Source: Pseudomonadota bacterium
GTDB taxonomy: Bacteria; Desulfobacterota; Binatia; Binatales; Binataceae
Reading direction: 5' to 3'
Assembly (NCBI GenBank): GCA_021324885.1
Contig: JAJPIF010000023.1
Span: 1-64,000 of the forward strand
Length of the DNA stretch: 64,000 bases
Positions 1 to 7,275 of the stretch are shown piece after piece; within the stretch, counting starts at the first letter, position 1; every line of letters begins with the position of its first letter. The notes beneath the pieces are model-generated. The model saw only the letters and a program-made list of their open reading frames with translations. It was not told where the DNA came from and searched no databases. A program made the position numbers and the translations under genes.

Positions 1-107
1 CCATGGCGGAGGTGAAACACCCGTTCCCATCCCGAACACGGCAGTTAAGCCCTCCAGCGCCGATGGTACTGCGTGGTCGCCACACGGGAGAGTAGGACGC
101 GGCCGGG
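1..107 (+). rRNA. rrf: 5S ribosomal RNA, 5' end missing
   Basis: The sequence carries the highly conserved 5S core (CCCGAACACGG, then AAGCCCTCCAGCGCCGATGGTA) and ends in GCGGCCGGG, which would pair with the absent 5' CCCGG strand. About eight to ten bases of the 5' end lie outside the window. A 5S gene at this position implies 16S and 23S genes immediately to the left. The perfect terminator that follows marks the end of the rRNA operon. Confidence 0.95.
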
Positions 108-114
108 AAATCCA

Positions 115-151
115 GGGCGGAGCATCGCAACGATGCTCCGCCCTTTTTTTT
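115..151 (+). terminator. Rho-independent terminator of the rRNA operon
   Basis: A perfect 13-bp stem (GGGCGGAGCATCG at 115-127, its complement at 131-143) closes on a three-base CAA loop and is followed by eight T residues at 144-151. It starts eight bases after the 5S rRNA. Confidence 0.95.
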
Positions 152-165
152 AACTTTGACAGCAG

Positions 166-202
166 GACAGGCGTCCCTGCCTGTCGTCGATGCGCAAGCA
201 TT
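166..202 (+). repeat. 37-nt double-hairpin element, copy 1
   Basis: Hairpin 1 is GACAGGC / GCCTGTC (166-172 and 179-185) around a six-base loop. After a three-base spacer, hairpin 2 is GATGC / GCATT (189-193 and 198-202) with a GCAA (GNRA) tetraloop. A second copy with identical spacing lies at 2575-2611, and some base pairs differ in a compensatory way. Function unknown. Confidence 0.6.
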
Positions 203-248
203 TTATTCGCTCCTACCTTGAGCGGGATGTGGCGCTATTCGGGCCGGT

Positions 249-503
249 GTGTCGGCAGAGACGCTGGAGCGGCGGTGGACAATGCTGCCGCACGACCAGG
301 GCGCCCCGCTCACAGGACGCGAAAGAGCCGGCGACAAGGCTTTCTATTTGCCGGCGACGGACTGGGTAACGCTGCCGCCGCGCAGCCTGTTCGAGAGCGC
401 CCGCGAGTTCGACCGCGACCGCATTGTGGATTCGGATCGCGCTCCGGCTGAAAGCCTTGCTTCGAACGATTGCTCAGGACTAATTGAAACTGGAGAACTG
501 TAA
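249..503 (+). CDS. Possible short protein or gene remnant, unrecognised
   Basis: The 383 bases between the rRNA terminator region and the monooxygenase hold no clear gene. This 84-codon GTG-started frame has the high G+C third-position pattern of real genes here over its first ~65 codons, but no convincing ribosome binding site and no recognised domain. It could be a genuine small protein, the tail of a decayed gene, or chance in GC-rich DNA. Treat it as weak. Confidence 0.2.
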   Translation: MSAETLERRWTMLPHDQGAPLTGRERAGDKAFYLPATDWVTLPPRSLFESAREFDRDRIVDSDRAPAESLASNDCSGLIETGEL

Positions 504-534
504 ACGGGTTGCGACCAACAGAAAGGCTGCGAAG

Positions 535-2532
535 ATGACCGTACGATCCGAATTGCTTACAGCGACCGATGAGACCATCGAAGACGCGGTGAGGCACGCC
601 GACCCTATGGTGCTGCGCGGGCTGCTCTACCAGCTCACGGGCGACGAGAGCATCGCCGCCACCGAGTCCGCGACCATCACCGTCAGAAACGTCGAGTTGA
701 ACGTGGTCAAGAAACCCTCGGACGTGGCGCTGATTCAGTCCAAGGCGGCGGCATTTTTGAAGTCCTATCGCGACCAGGGCGCCGGCGACATCTCCTACGG
801 ACCGCCTGAACGGCTCCATCGCAGCCTCAGCCTGGCCGCCGGAGTTGATATTCCAGCCTCCGAGTTCGACTTGTGGCTGGAGCAATTGGCGCTGGACCCG
901 TGGGTGCGCAAACTCGATTGGCCGCAGAAGCCCTCCGACGAGGATTTGCGCAACTTCAAGGTCGCCGTGATCGGCGCCGGCATGGGAGGCCTGAACGCCG
1001 CCGTACAATTGAAGCATGCCGGCATCCCATACTTTGTGATCGAAAAGAACGAGGATGTCGGCGGCACCTGGTTTGAAAACCGTTACCCCGGCGCGCGGGT
1101 GGATTCGCCCAGCCGCACCTACACGCATACCTACGGGGTTAATTTCGAGTATCCCAACGCCTACTGCCCGCAGCGTGAAAATTTGAAATATTTCCGGTGG
1201 GTTGCCGATCACTTCGATGTCCGCAAGGACATTACGTTTTCAACCGAAGTCAAGTCGCTTATCTGGGACGAGGGCGCGAAGCTGTGGGAAATCAAGGCCG
1301 AAGGGTTTGAGGGACCACGGAGTTGGCGCGTCAACGCGGTCATCGCGAGCGTCGGATTCCTGTCGCGTCCCAATCTCCCCGACATCCCGGGCATGGAGAC
1401 GTTCGCGGGCAGGTCGTTTCATACCGCGCGCTGGCCGCAGGATCTGGAGCTTGCGGGCAAGCGGGTTGCGGTGATTGGGACCGGGGCGACCGGCTATCAG
1501 ATGATTCCGGAACTGGCGAAAATGGTGGGGCATACATACGTTTTCCAGCGGACGCCGAATTGGTGTTTCGACATGAAGGGGTATCTCGATCCCTTCCCCC
1601 CGCAGGTGAACTGGCTGGACCGGAACTTTCCCTACATCACGAACTTCATTCGATTCCGGGTCAGCTATCTTACGGGCCCGGAATTCACGATGAAGACGCT
1701 GCGGGCCGATCCTGACTTCAAGGATGAACACGCCAGGAGCGCGCACAACAAGAAAGTGCGGGAAACACAGCTCGCCTTCATTCATCGCAAGCTCGCAGGC
1801 CGCCCTGATCTGATCGAGAAGATGACTCCGGTCGCGCCGCCCTACTCCGCGCGGCCGATCGTCGTTGATGGGAGCTACTGTATCTACGACGCCCTGCTGC
1901 GCGAGGACGTCACCCTGGTCACTGAGCGGATTCGAAAGATCACACCCGAGGGTATAGAGGTGGAGGGCGGCGTTCAGTACCCGCTCGACATTATTGTCTA
2001 TGCCACCGGTTTCAAGGCCAACGACTTCCTATGGCCGATGGAAGTCCGCGGGCGCGGCGGCGTGCGGATCGAGGAGCTTTGGGCCAAGGATGGCGCCCGC
2101 GCATATCTGGGCACGATGCTGCCGGGGTTTCCCAATTTCTTCATGCTCTACGGGCCCAACACCAACAACTTCGGCGGACTTCAGATTGTCGATTTCGAAG
2201 AGATGGTGACGAGATTCGCGCTGCAATGCATCAGCCGCATGATCATCCGCAAAGAACACACGATCGACGTCAAGCCCGAAGCCTACTGGCGCTACAACGA
2301 CGAGGTGGATCGATACGAGGCGATGATGATCTACAAGGATGAGCGCGCCAATAATTACTACCGCAACGAGAGCGGGCGCTCGGCGTGTAACTGCCCAATT
2401 GACGTACGAAAGATCTGGACCTGGCTGCGCAACCCGGCCGATGGCCGAACCGAAGGACGTCCGGGCGATCCGGAAGCGATCGCCAGCAAGTCCGTGAGAC
2501 CGTACTTCGGGGAGGATCTCGTGGTGGAGTGA
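535..2532 (+). CDS. Baeyer-Villiger flavin monooxygenase, 4-hydroxyacetophenone monooxygenase-like
   Basis: Predicted FAD- and NADPH-dependent enzyme inserting one oxygen next to a ketone to make an ester or lactone; cytoplasmic. At 665 residues it is close to the HAPMO type (about 640), with the same ~140-residue N-terminal extension before the first Rossmann motif GAGMGG (about 147-152). The type I BVMO fingerprint FxGxxxHxxxW(P/D) is present as FAGRSFHTARWP (290-301), followed by the NADPH-binding GTGATG (about 315). The ATG at 535 has GAAAGG eight bases upstream; a TTG at 484 would add 17 residues but lacks a good site. It stands alone after the rRNA operon. The true substrate (aryl ketone, alkyl ketone, other) cannot be read from the sequence. 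Confidence 0.85.
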   Translation: MTVRSELLTATDETIEDAVRHADPMVLRGLLYQLTGDESIAATESATITVRNVELNVVKKPSDVALIQSKAAAFLKSYRDQGAGDISYGPPERLHRSLSLAAGVDIPASEFDLWLEQLALDPWVRKLDWPQKPSDEDLRNFKVAVIGAGMGGLNAAVQLKHAGIPYFVIEKNEDVGGTWFENRYPGARVDSPSRTYTHTYGVNFEYPNAYCPQRENLKYFRWVADHFDVRKDITFSTEVKSLIWDEGAKLWEIKAEGFEGPRSWRVNAVIASVGFLSRPNLPDIPGMETFAGRSFHTARWPQDLELAGKRVAVIGTGATGYQMIPELAKMVGHTYVFQRTPNWCFDMKGYLDPFPPQVNWLDRNFPYITNFIRFRVSYLTGPEFTMKTLRADPDFKDEHARSAHNKKVRETQLAFIHRKLAGRPDLIEKMTPVAPPYSARPIVVDGSYCIYDALLREDVTLVTERIRKITPEGIEVEGGVQYPLDIIVYATGFKANDFLWPMEVRGRGGVRIEELWAKDGARAYLGTMLPGFPNFFMLYGPNTNNFGGLQIVDFEEMVTRFALQCISRMIIRKEHTIDVKPEAYWRYNDEVDRYEAMMIYKDERANNYYRNESGRSACNCPIDVRKIWTWLRNPADGRTEGRPGDPEAIASKSVRPYFGEDLVVE

Positions 2533-2574
2533 GTATTCTCTCCGCTATCCCGAACACAGCAGATGGTTTGCGAG

Positions 2575-2611
2575 GGCGGGCGCCCCTGCCTGCCTTTGAT
2601 GCGCGAGCATC
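2575..2611 (+). repeat. 37-nt double-hairpin element, copy 2
   Basis: Same architecture as 166-202: stem GGCGGGC / GCCTGCC (2575-2581, 2588-2594, one G-T pair), six-base loop, three-base spacer, then GATGC-GCGA-GCATC (2598-2611) with a GNRA tetraloop. It sits 42 bases after the monooxygenase stop, where it could also slow or end transcription, although no T-tract follows. Confidence 0.6.
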
Positions 2612-2657
2612 TGTTCGCACTGGGTAGCTTTTGCGCACCTATCCGCCGGGGATCGAT

Positions 2658-3332
2658 ATGAGCAAATCCGCGATTCGGCCGGCGCTGCAAACGGCCACGC
2701 TTGTGCTTCCGGCGGTGCTCACTTTTGTGTGCGCCGGCACGATTTCCTTCTGGCAGGGATGGCTGTTCTGGCTCACGTTCGGCGGGTGCACGATCGCGAC
2801 CGGGATCTATATGCGCTTGCGCGACCCCGCCCTGCTGGAGCGGCGTATGCGGGTAGGGCCGATTGCGGAATCGCGACCGCTCGAGAAAGCAATCGCATCG
2901 GCGATGCTGGCGGTATTTTTTGCGCTTGCAGTTGTGCCCGGCCTCGACCATCGCTGGGGCTGGTCGCAAGTGCCGGCGGCTGTCGTGATCGTCGCGAATC
3001 TGCTGGTGATAGGCTGCTTTGGATTGTTCATCCTGGTACTGCGCGAGAACACATTCGCGGCTTCGACCGTTACCGTCGAAACCGGCCAGCGCGTGATAAC
3101 GACGGGGCCGTACGCCTATGTGCGCCATCCGATGTACTCGGGCGGGGTGGTATTGCTCGTGGCGATGCCGCTGGCGATGGGCTCATGGTGGGGTTTGGTG
3201 ATTGCCCTGCTCTCAATGCCGCTGCTGATTGCGCGAATAGTTGACGAAGAACGAGTTCTTTGCGCGCAACTCGCTGGCTATGACGATTACCGGCAGGCCG
3301 TTCGTTACCGCTTGCTCCCGCGGTTGTGGTGA
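2658..3332 (+). CDS. Isoprenylcysteine carboxyl methyltransferase (ICMT)-family membrane protein
   Basis: A 224-residue polytopic membrane protein with several hydrophobic segments and the ICMT/PEMT signature GPYAYVRHPMYSGG near residue 160, which binds S-adenosylmethionine, followed by the usual E-E pair (VDEERV). The family methylates carboxyl, hydroxyl or phospholipid head groups at the membrane; the substrate here is unknown. The ATG at 2658 is preceded by GGGG six bases upstream and is preferred over the alternative start at 2631. Its last 28 bases overlap the end of the convergent lytic transglycosylase gene. A second member of this family is encoded at 26630. Confidence 0.75.
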   Translation: MSKSAIRPALQTATLVLPAVLTFVCAGTISFWQGWLFWLTFGGCTIATGIYMRLRDPALLERRMRVGPIAESRPLEKAIASAMLAVFFALAVVPGLDHRWGWSQVPAAVVIVANLLVIGCFGLFILVLRENTFAASTVTVETGQRVITTGPYAYVRHPMYSGGVVLLVAMPLAMGSWWGLVIALLSMPLLIARIVDEERVLCAQLAGYDDYRQAVRYRLLPRLW

Positions 3333-4222
3333 CGGTGTCCCGCCATGAAAATCTGCCGGGGGCGGGTCGCGATGGCGCGGACTCGACGGTCGGGCAGGCC
3401 AGGGGGAGTTCGTATCCACGGCGCGGTGCCGGTACCCACCGCGGCCAGGACAGGTTCTGACGCCGGCTGAATCGCAGGCTGGTTAAACGTCGCCGCGCTG
3501 CTGTCGGTGTCTATCAGAACCGGTTCTGAGTGCAGCTCATGCGTTTTGGGGTCAACCTCTATAAGGTAAGGCGTCGGCGTCAGGATCAGGACGGGCGCCG
3601 TAGCTGGCCGGGCGCTGTGGCCGCTGACATATCGCGCGATCACCCGCTGCACGTATTTATGGGTCTCGGCGTAGGGTGGTATGCCCCCGTATTTTTCCAC
3701 GGCGCCCGGTCCGGCGTTATACGCGGCCAGCAAAACCGGCAGGCCTTGCAGTTCGAGCTTGCTGGCAAATCGTTTGCGCAGATAGTCGATGAAGTCGGCG
3801 GCGCCAATCACGTTGGCGACGGGGTCGAAGGGATCGAGCACCGAGAACTCGGCGGCCGTGGCCGGCATCAACTGCATCAATCCGACGGCGCCGCTGGGCG
3901 AAACACTCAGCGGGTTGCCGCCGGATTCGACCTCAGCCATCGCCGCCAGCAGGTCGGCGTCGATTTTGTGCGTGCGGCCGACCACGTCAAACAAGGCCTT
4001 CCAATTGGGCGGACCAGGAGCCTTCTGGGTTAGAGCGCCGGTGGGAGTGAGAAGGACCATAAGGATGGCCAGGGACTTTCGCACCCAGCGGGGGCAAGTC
4101 TTCCACGCCCAGGAATGCCTGGAGGTTGACCGGCGCGGCATCCGGCTCATGGGTCTGGAGGCAAAACAACCGCCCTCAGCGCGTACGCCAGGCTGCTCGG
4201 GCGCTTTCAAGAGTTGGGGCAC
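3305..4222 (-). CDS. Lytic transglycosylase, SLT domain (GH23)
   Basis: Predicted periplasmic enzyme cleaving the MurNAc-GlcNAc bond of peptidoglycan with formation of an anhydro ring. The SLT fold motifs are clear: catalytic Glu in EVESGGNP (about residue 99), GAVGLMQLMPATA, and LLAAYNAGPGAVEKYGG. A hydrophobic stretch (LAILMVLL, about 51-58) ending near an Ala is a likely signal peptide or anchor. If so, the real start is probably internal to this 305-codon frame (for example ATG at codon 25 or 28), because the first ~45 residues are not signal-like. The ~110-residue tail after the catalytic domain is low-complexity and proline-rich. It converges with the ICMT-like gene, overlapping by 28 bases. 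Confidence 0.8.
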   Translation of the reverse strand: MPQLLKAPEQPGVRAEGGCFASRPMSRMPRRSTSRHSWAWKTCPRWVRKSLAILMVLLTPTGALTQKAPGPPNWKALFDVVGRTHKIDADLLAAMAEVESGGNPLSVSPSGAVGLMQLMPATAAEFSVLDPFDPVANVIGAADFIDYLRKRFASKLELQGLPVLLAAYNAGPGAVEKYGGIPPYAETHKYVQRVIARYVSGHSARPATAPVLILTPTPYLIEVDPKTHELHSEPVLIDTDSSAATFNQPAIQPASEPVLAAVGTGTAPWIRTPPGLPDRRVRAIATRPRQIFMAGHRHHNRGSKR

Positions 4223-4408
4223 GAAAAAGCTTCCATCCGCAATTTACCCGAGGTTTGGCGAATTTGCGAGTGCGAAAACGCCGGCACGGCATGGGTGAGC
4301 GTGGTTTTGCCGCCTCCAGCCATTTGATTTAAAAGCGCTAGCACATACGCAAAAACGCCTGCGCGTCACCGCGGGAAAAGACGCCCGTCACACTGCTCAA
4401 AATCAAAA

Positions 4409-4431
4409 GGCAGGGGCTCTTCGTCCCTGCC
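4409..4431. repeat. Isolated hairpin in the 4223-4600 intergenic region
   Basis: GGCAGGG (4409-4415) pairs perfectly with CCCTGCC (4425-4431) over a nine-base loop. Read on the minus strand it is followed by TTTTGATTTTG, so it could end leftward transcription. The other 355 bases of this 378-bp gap show no gene that I can support; a -10 element for the downstream kinase lies at its right edge. Confidence 0.4.
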
Positions 4432-4587
4432 GGATTGCTGGAATCTCGGTGCATCGCGCTTTCATTGGCGTCGATTGTCAGCTTGTGATTTCCATCCGCG
4501 AAGCCGAGTTTCCACGTAGTCCGCAAGGATCAGATAAGGACGGGACCGCCAAAACCCGCCTGGATAACTTTGAGCGCAGATTTATGG

Positions 4588-4593
4588 CATAAT
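4588..4593 (+). promoter_or_regulatory. -10 element of the PAS kinase gene, possible leaderless start
   Basis: CATAAT matches the -10 consensus at five of six positions and ends seven bases before the ATG at 4601, so transcription would begin at or next to the start codon. No purine-rich ribosome binding site precedes the ATG (the bases are CAACTCC), which fits a leaderless mRNA. No good -35 is visible, so this is tentative. Confidence 0.35.
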
Positions 4594-4600
4594 CAACTCC

Positions 4601-5707
4601 ATGGCCGACGCCTTGACTTCCACGGAATACCGTCTGTTGGTGGAGCATTCGCCGGTCATGATTTGGCGCTCGGGTCTCGACGCGAACTGCAATTACTTCA
4701 ACGAAAGATGGCTCTTGTTCACGGGTCGCACGCTCGAGCAGGAAATGGGCGTGGGCTGGTCGGAAGGCGTGCATCCCGACGATTTCGATCGCTGCCTGGC
4801 TTGCTACCTCGACCACTTCCAGCGGCGCGAACCGTTCGAGTTGGAGTATCGCTTGCGCCGCCACGATGGTGTGTATCGATGGATCCTGGACCGCGGCGTC
4901 CCCTTCACCGACGACGCCGGGACATTCGCAGGCTTCATTGGTAGCTGCGTGGATGTCCACGAGCGCCGCCAGGCTGAGGAAGTTCAGCTCAAGCGCAATC
5001 AGGAGCAACTCACGCTCGCCCGTGATTTTGAGAAATGGATTGTCGCAATCGTGAGTCATGATATACGCAATCCGCTGAACACGATTCAGCTCGCAGCGGC
5101 CGGGCTCCAGGATTTCGCGGATCCTACCGGTGCGGTGAAGAAAAAGACGGAGGCCATCACGCGCGGAGCAAATCGCATTCAGCACATTGTCCGCGATCTT
5201 CTCGATATGTCGCGAGAGCGTGAAGGTGAAGGCATTCCCATCGAGCCTGAACCCACCGACCTGCGCGGCGTGTGCCAACAGATTATCGACGAGCTCGGGG
5301 CCATTGCACCGGATCGCAAGATCGCCTTCGATTGCGAAGCCGACGGCTGGGGCACGTGGGACGAAAATCGCATCCTGCAAGCAGTTTCGAACCTGACCTT
5401 CAACGCCGTGCAACACAGCACGCCCGGTTCTCCGGTGCGCTTGCGCCTCCTGGGAGACGAGCAACGTGTGATCGTGGAAGTACACAACGAGGGCGCTATC
5501 CCTGGCGAACTCCTGCCGCACATCTTCGAACCATTCCGTTCGGGCCGCTACCCCGGAAACCGCAGCGACGGGCTCGGTCTTGGGCTCTTCATTGCTAAAG
5601 CAGTCGCGCGCGCGCACGATGGCGCGCTGGATGTGGAGTCTTCAGCCGGCAGGACGATGTTTCGGCTGATTCTGCCGCGACGGACATCGACCGCTATCGC
5701 CCGATAA
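4601..5707 (+). CDS. PAS-domain sensor histidine kinase, orphan
   Basis: A 368-residue protein with one PAS fold (about 5-125, ending in the PAC-like GFIGSCVDVHERR), a short linker, and a HisKA/HATPase core: phospho-acceptor His153 in VSHDIRNPLN, N box SNLTFNAVQH, and G box DGLGLGLFIAKAV. There is no transmembrane segment, so it should sense a cytoplasmic signal such as a small ligand or redox state. No response regulator is encoded nearby, so its partner is elsewhere. The start ATG lacks a ribosome binding site and sits just downstream of a -10-like CATAAT. The gene is convergent with the phosphoesterase that follows. Confidence 0.88.
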   Translation: MADALTSTEYRLLVEHSPVMIWRSGLDANCNYFNERWLLFTGRTLEQEMGVGWSEGVHPDDFDRCLACYLDHFQRREPFELEYRLRRHDGVYRWILDRGVPFTDDAGTFAGFIGSCVDVHERRQAEEVQLKRNQEQLTLARDFEKWIVAIVSHDIRNPLNTIQLAAAGLQDFADPTGAVKKKTEAITRGANRIQHIVRDLLDMSREREGEGIPIEPEPTDLRGVCQQIIDELGAIAPDRKIAFDCEADGWGTWDENRILQAVSNLTFNAVQHSTPGSPVRLRLLGDEQRVIVEVHNEGAIPGELLPHIFEPFRSGRYPGNRSDGLGLGLFIAKAVARAHDGALDVESSAGRTMFRLILPRRTSTAIAR

Positions 5708-5747
5708 GCGATTCGCACGCAAACTGGCAATGGCAGGTCAAAACGCC

Positions 5748-5778
5748 AGGGCAGGCCGCTTGCAGCAAGTCCTGTCCT
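5748..5778. terminator. Bidirectional terminator-like hairpin
   Basis: AGGGCAGG (5748-5755) pairs with CCTGTCCT (5771-5778) with one G-T pair, and the loop contains CTTGC/GCAAG that could extend it. It lies exactly between the convergent kinase and phosphoesterase genes. There is no strong T-tract in either direction. Confidence 0.4.
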
Positions 5779-6260
5779 TACTTTAGTTCGATGATCTGCG
5801 CCTCGCACGAACCGTTTTTCACGATCAGGCGCGCTAACGCGATCGGCAGCGAGAAACGGCGCGGACCGGCGCTGCCGGGGTTGAGGAACAGCACTCCCTG
5901 GCGGCGTTCCATTCGCGGCCGGTGCGAATGGCCTGACAGGACCGCCGCGAAACCTGCGGCAGAAGGTTCGAGATCCAGTTCGGCGAGGTCGTGGATGACG
6001 TACAGGCTTCGGGAGCCGCACTGGACCACCCGGTCGCGAGGAAGCTCTTGCGCCCACGGGCCCCTGTCGTTGTTGCCGCGCACCGCGTGGACCGGCGCAA
6101 TCGACTTCAATGCGTCCAGCACTTCGGGGGAGCCGACGTCGCCGCAATGCACAATCAGGTCCGATCCGCGCAGCCAGCGCAGTGCTTGCGCGCGCACCAG
6201 GCCATGCGTGTCCGAAATCACGCCGACCAAGGTCTGCGAGCGCGAGCCTGCGGCAGCCAT
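5778..6260 (-). CDS. YfcE/MJ0936-type metallophosphoesterase
   Basis: A 160-residue calcineurin-like phosphoesterase with every metal-binding motif of the small bacterial family in order: SDTHG, HCGDVG, GNND, SGHSHRP and NPGSAG. The family hydrolyses phosphodiesters (often tested on bis-p-nitrophenyl phosphate or cyclic nucleotides) using two metal ions; the physiological substrate is unknown. It is convergent with the kinase gene and divergent from the operon starting at 6461. Confidence 0.88.
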   Translation of the reverse strand: MAAAGSRSQTLVGVISDTHGLVRAQALRWLRGSDLIVHCGDVGSPEVLDALKSIAPVHAVRGNNDRGPWAQELPRDRVVQCGSRSLYVIHDLAELDLEPSAAGFAAVLSGHSHRPRMERRQGVLFLNPGSAGPRRFSLPIALARLIVKNGSCEAQIIELK

Positions 6261-6313
6261 ACTTCAGGATTTATCACAGCGGGCGTCAGCGTGCCGGTTC
6301 TGGCAGCCAAACC

Positions 6314-6342
6314 TTGACACAATGGGGGCCTAATTCTAGTTT
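6314..6342 (+). promoter_or_regulatory. Sigma-70-type promoter of the 6461-13385 gene set
   Basis: A perfect -35 TTGACA (6314-6319), a 17-base spacer and TAGTTT (6337-6342) as -10. Transcription would start near 6349, giving a leader of about 110 bases before the first ATG. This is among the best promoter matches in the window. Confidence 0.6.
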
Positions 6343-6460
6343 GGCGCGGTAACGGCCGTTCCGTCCGGGACGGTCAGTTCAGCCGTTTAGTCGGCAATCA
6401 AACCAATGGCGGAGGCGACTGTCGTTTTGGCGGCGGCGCCGACTGGCCGGGGAGCGCAGC

Positions 6461-7234
6461 ATGAGTTTCACCGAGAGTTCACACGATGTGGCCGGAGGCA
6501 AAATCCAGTTGCTTAAGGACGGCAGCGGTCCCCCGGTGGTCGTTTTCCATCACGATATCGGCAATCCGGGATGGCTGCCGTATTACATGGAGCTGGCGGA
6601 AGACCACACCGTGTATGTCCCCTCCCATCCGGGTTACGGCAAGTCGGAGCGGCCCGAATGGGCCCGCAACGTGCGTGACATCGCCTGCCTCTATCAGCGC
6701 CTGCTCAAAGACCTGGGGCTCAACTCGACGGCGGTGGTTGGCCTGGGTTTCGGCGGCTGGATCGCGGCTGAGATGGCGACGATGTGCCATCATGAGTTCA
6801 CCCATATGGTGCTGGTCAACGCTATGGGTATCCAGCCTACGCGCGGCGAGATTATCGACCAGTTTCTAATCAGCACGCTCGACTACGTCAGGGCGGGCTT
6901 CGCCGATCAGCAGAAGTTTGCCGATTTGTACAAGGAGCGGCCCGACGTCGATCAGTTGGTCCAGTGGGAGATCAACCGCGAGATGACGACCCGCATCGCG
7001 TGGAAGCCCTACATGTTCAACCAGGCGATGCCGCATCTGATCAAGACGGTGACGGTGCCGACGCTGGTGGTGTGGGGCAAGCACAATCGCGTGGTGCCGC
7101 TGTCGTGCGGCGAGCGCTATCAGCAGTTGATGCCCAGGGCGAAGCTGGAGATCATCGAGGGCAACCATTACCTGGAAGTCGAAAAACATCATGAACTCGC
7201 CCGCTTGACCAAGTCCTTCCTCGCGGGCAAGTGA
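6461..7234 (+). CDS. Alpha/beta-hydrolase-fold protein lacking the nucleophile and acid
   Basis: The 257-residue protein is a full-length alpha/beta-hydrolase fold, but its catalytic residues are changed. The nucleophile elbow reads GLGFGG, with Gly96 (codon GGT at 6746-6748) where the family has Ser, Asp or Cys. The acid position reads WGKHNRVVP, with Asn209 where Asp is usual. The histidine (GNHYLE, His236) is kept. It is therefore unlikely to be an ordinary esterase. It could be a binding or scaffold protein, or catalyse a non-hydrolytic step such as a lyase reaction. GGGGAG six bases before the ATG is a good ribosome binding site. It is the first gene of the set and is followed 41 bases later by the luciferase-like monooxygenase. 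Confidence 0.8.
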   Translation: MSFTESSHDVAGGKIQLLKDGSGPPVVVFHHDIGNPGWLPYYMELAEDHTVYVPSHPGYGKSERPEWARNVRDIACLYQRLLKDLGLNSTAVVGLGFGGWIAAEMATMCHHEFTHMVLVNAMGIQPTRGEIIDQFLISTLDYVRAGFADQQKFADLYKERPDVDQLVQWEINREMTTRIAWKPYMFNQAMPHLIKTVTVPTLVVWGKHNRVVPLSCGERYQQLMPRAKLEIIEGNHYLEVEKHHELARLTKSFLAGK

Positions 7235-7275
7235 CGCAACCCCCGTCGGAAACCTAACCAAGGGAGAAGCGGCCT

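Noticed and set aside
4478-5617. 379-codon minus-strand frame
   Set aside because: Antisense shadow of the PAS kinase gene, which has complete family motifs.
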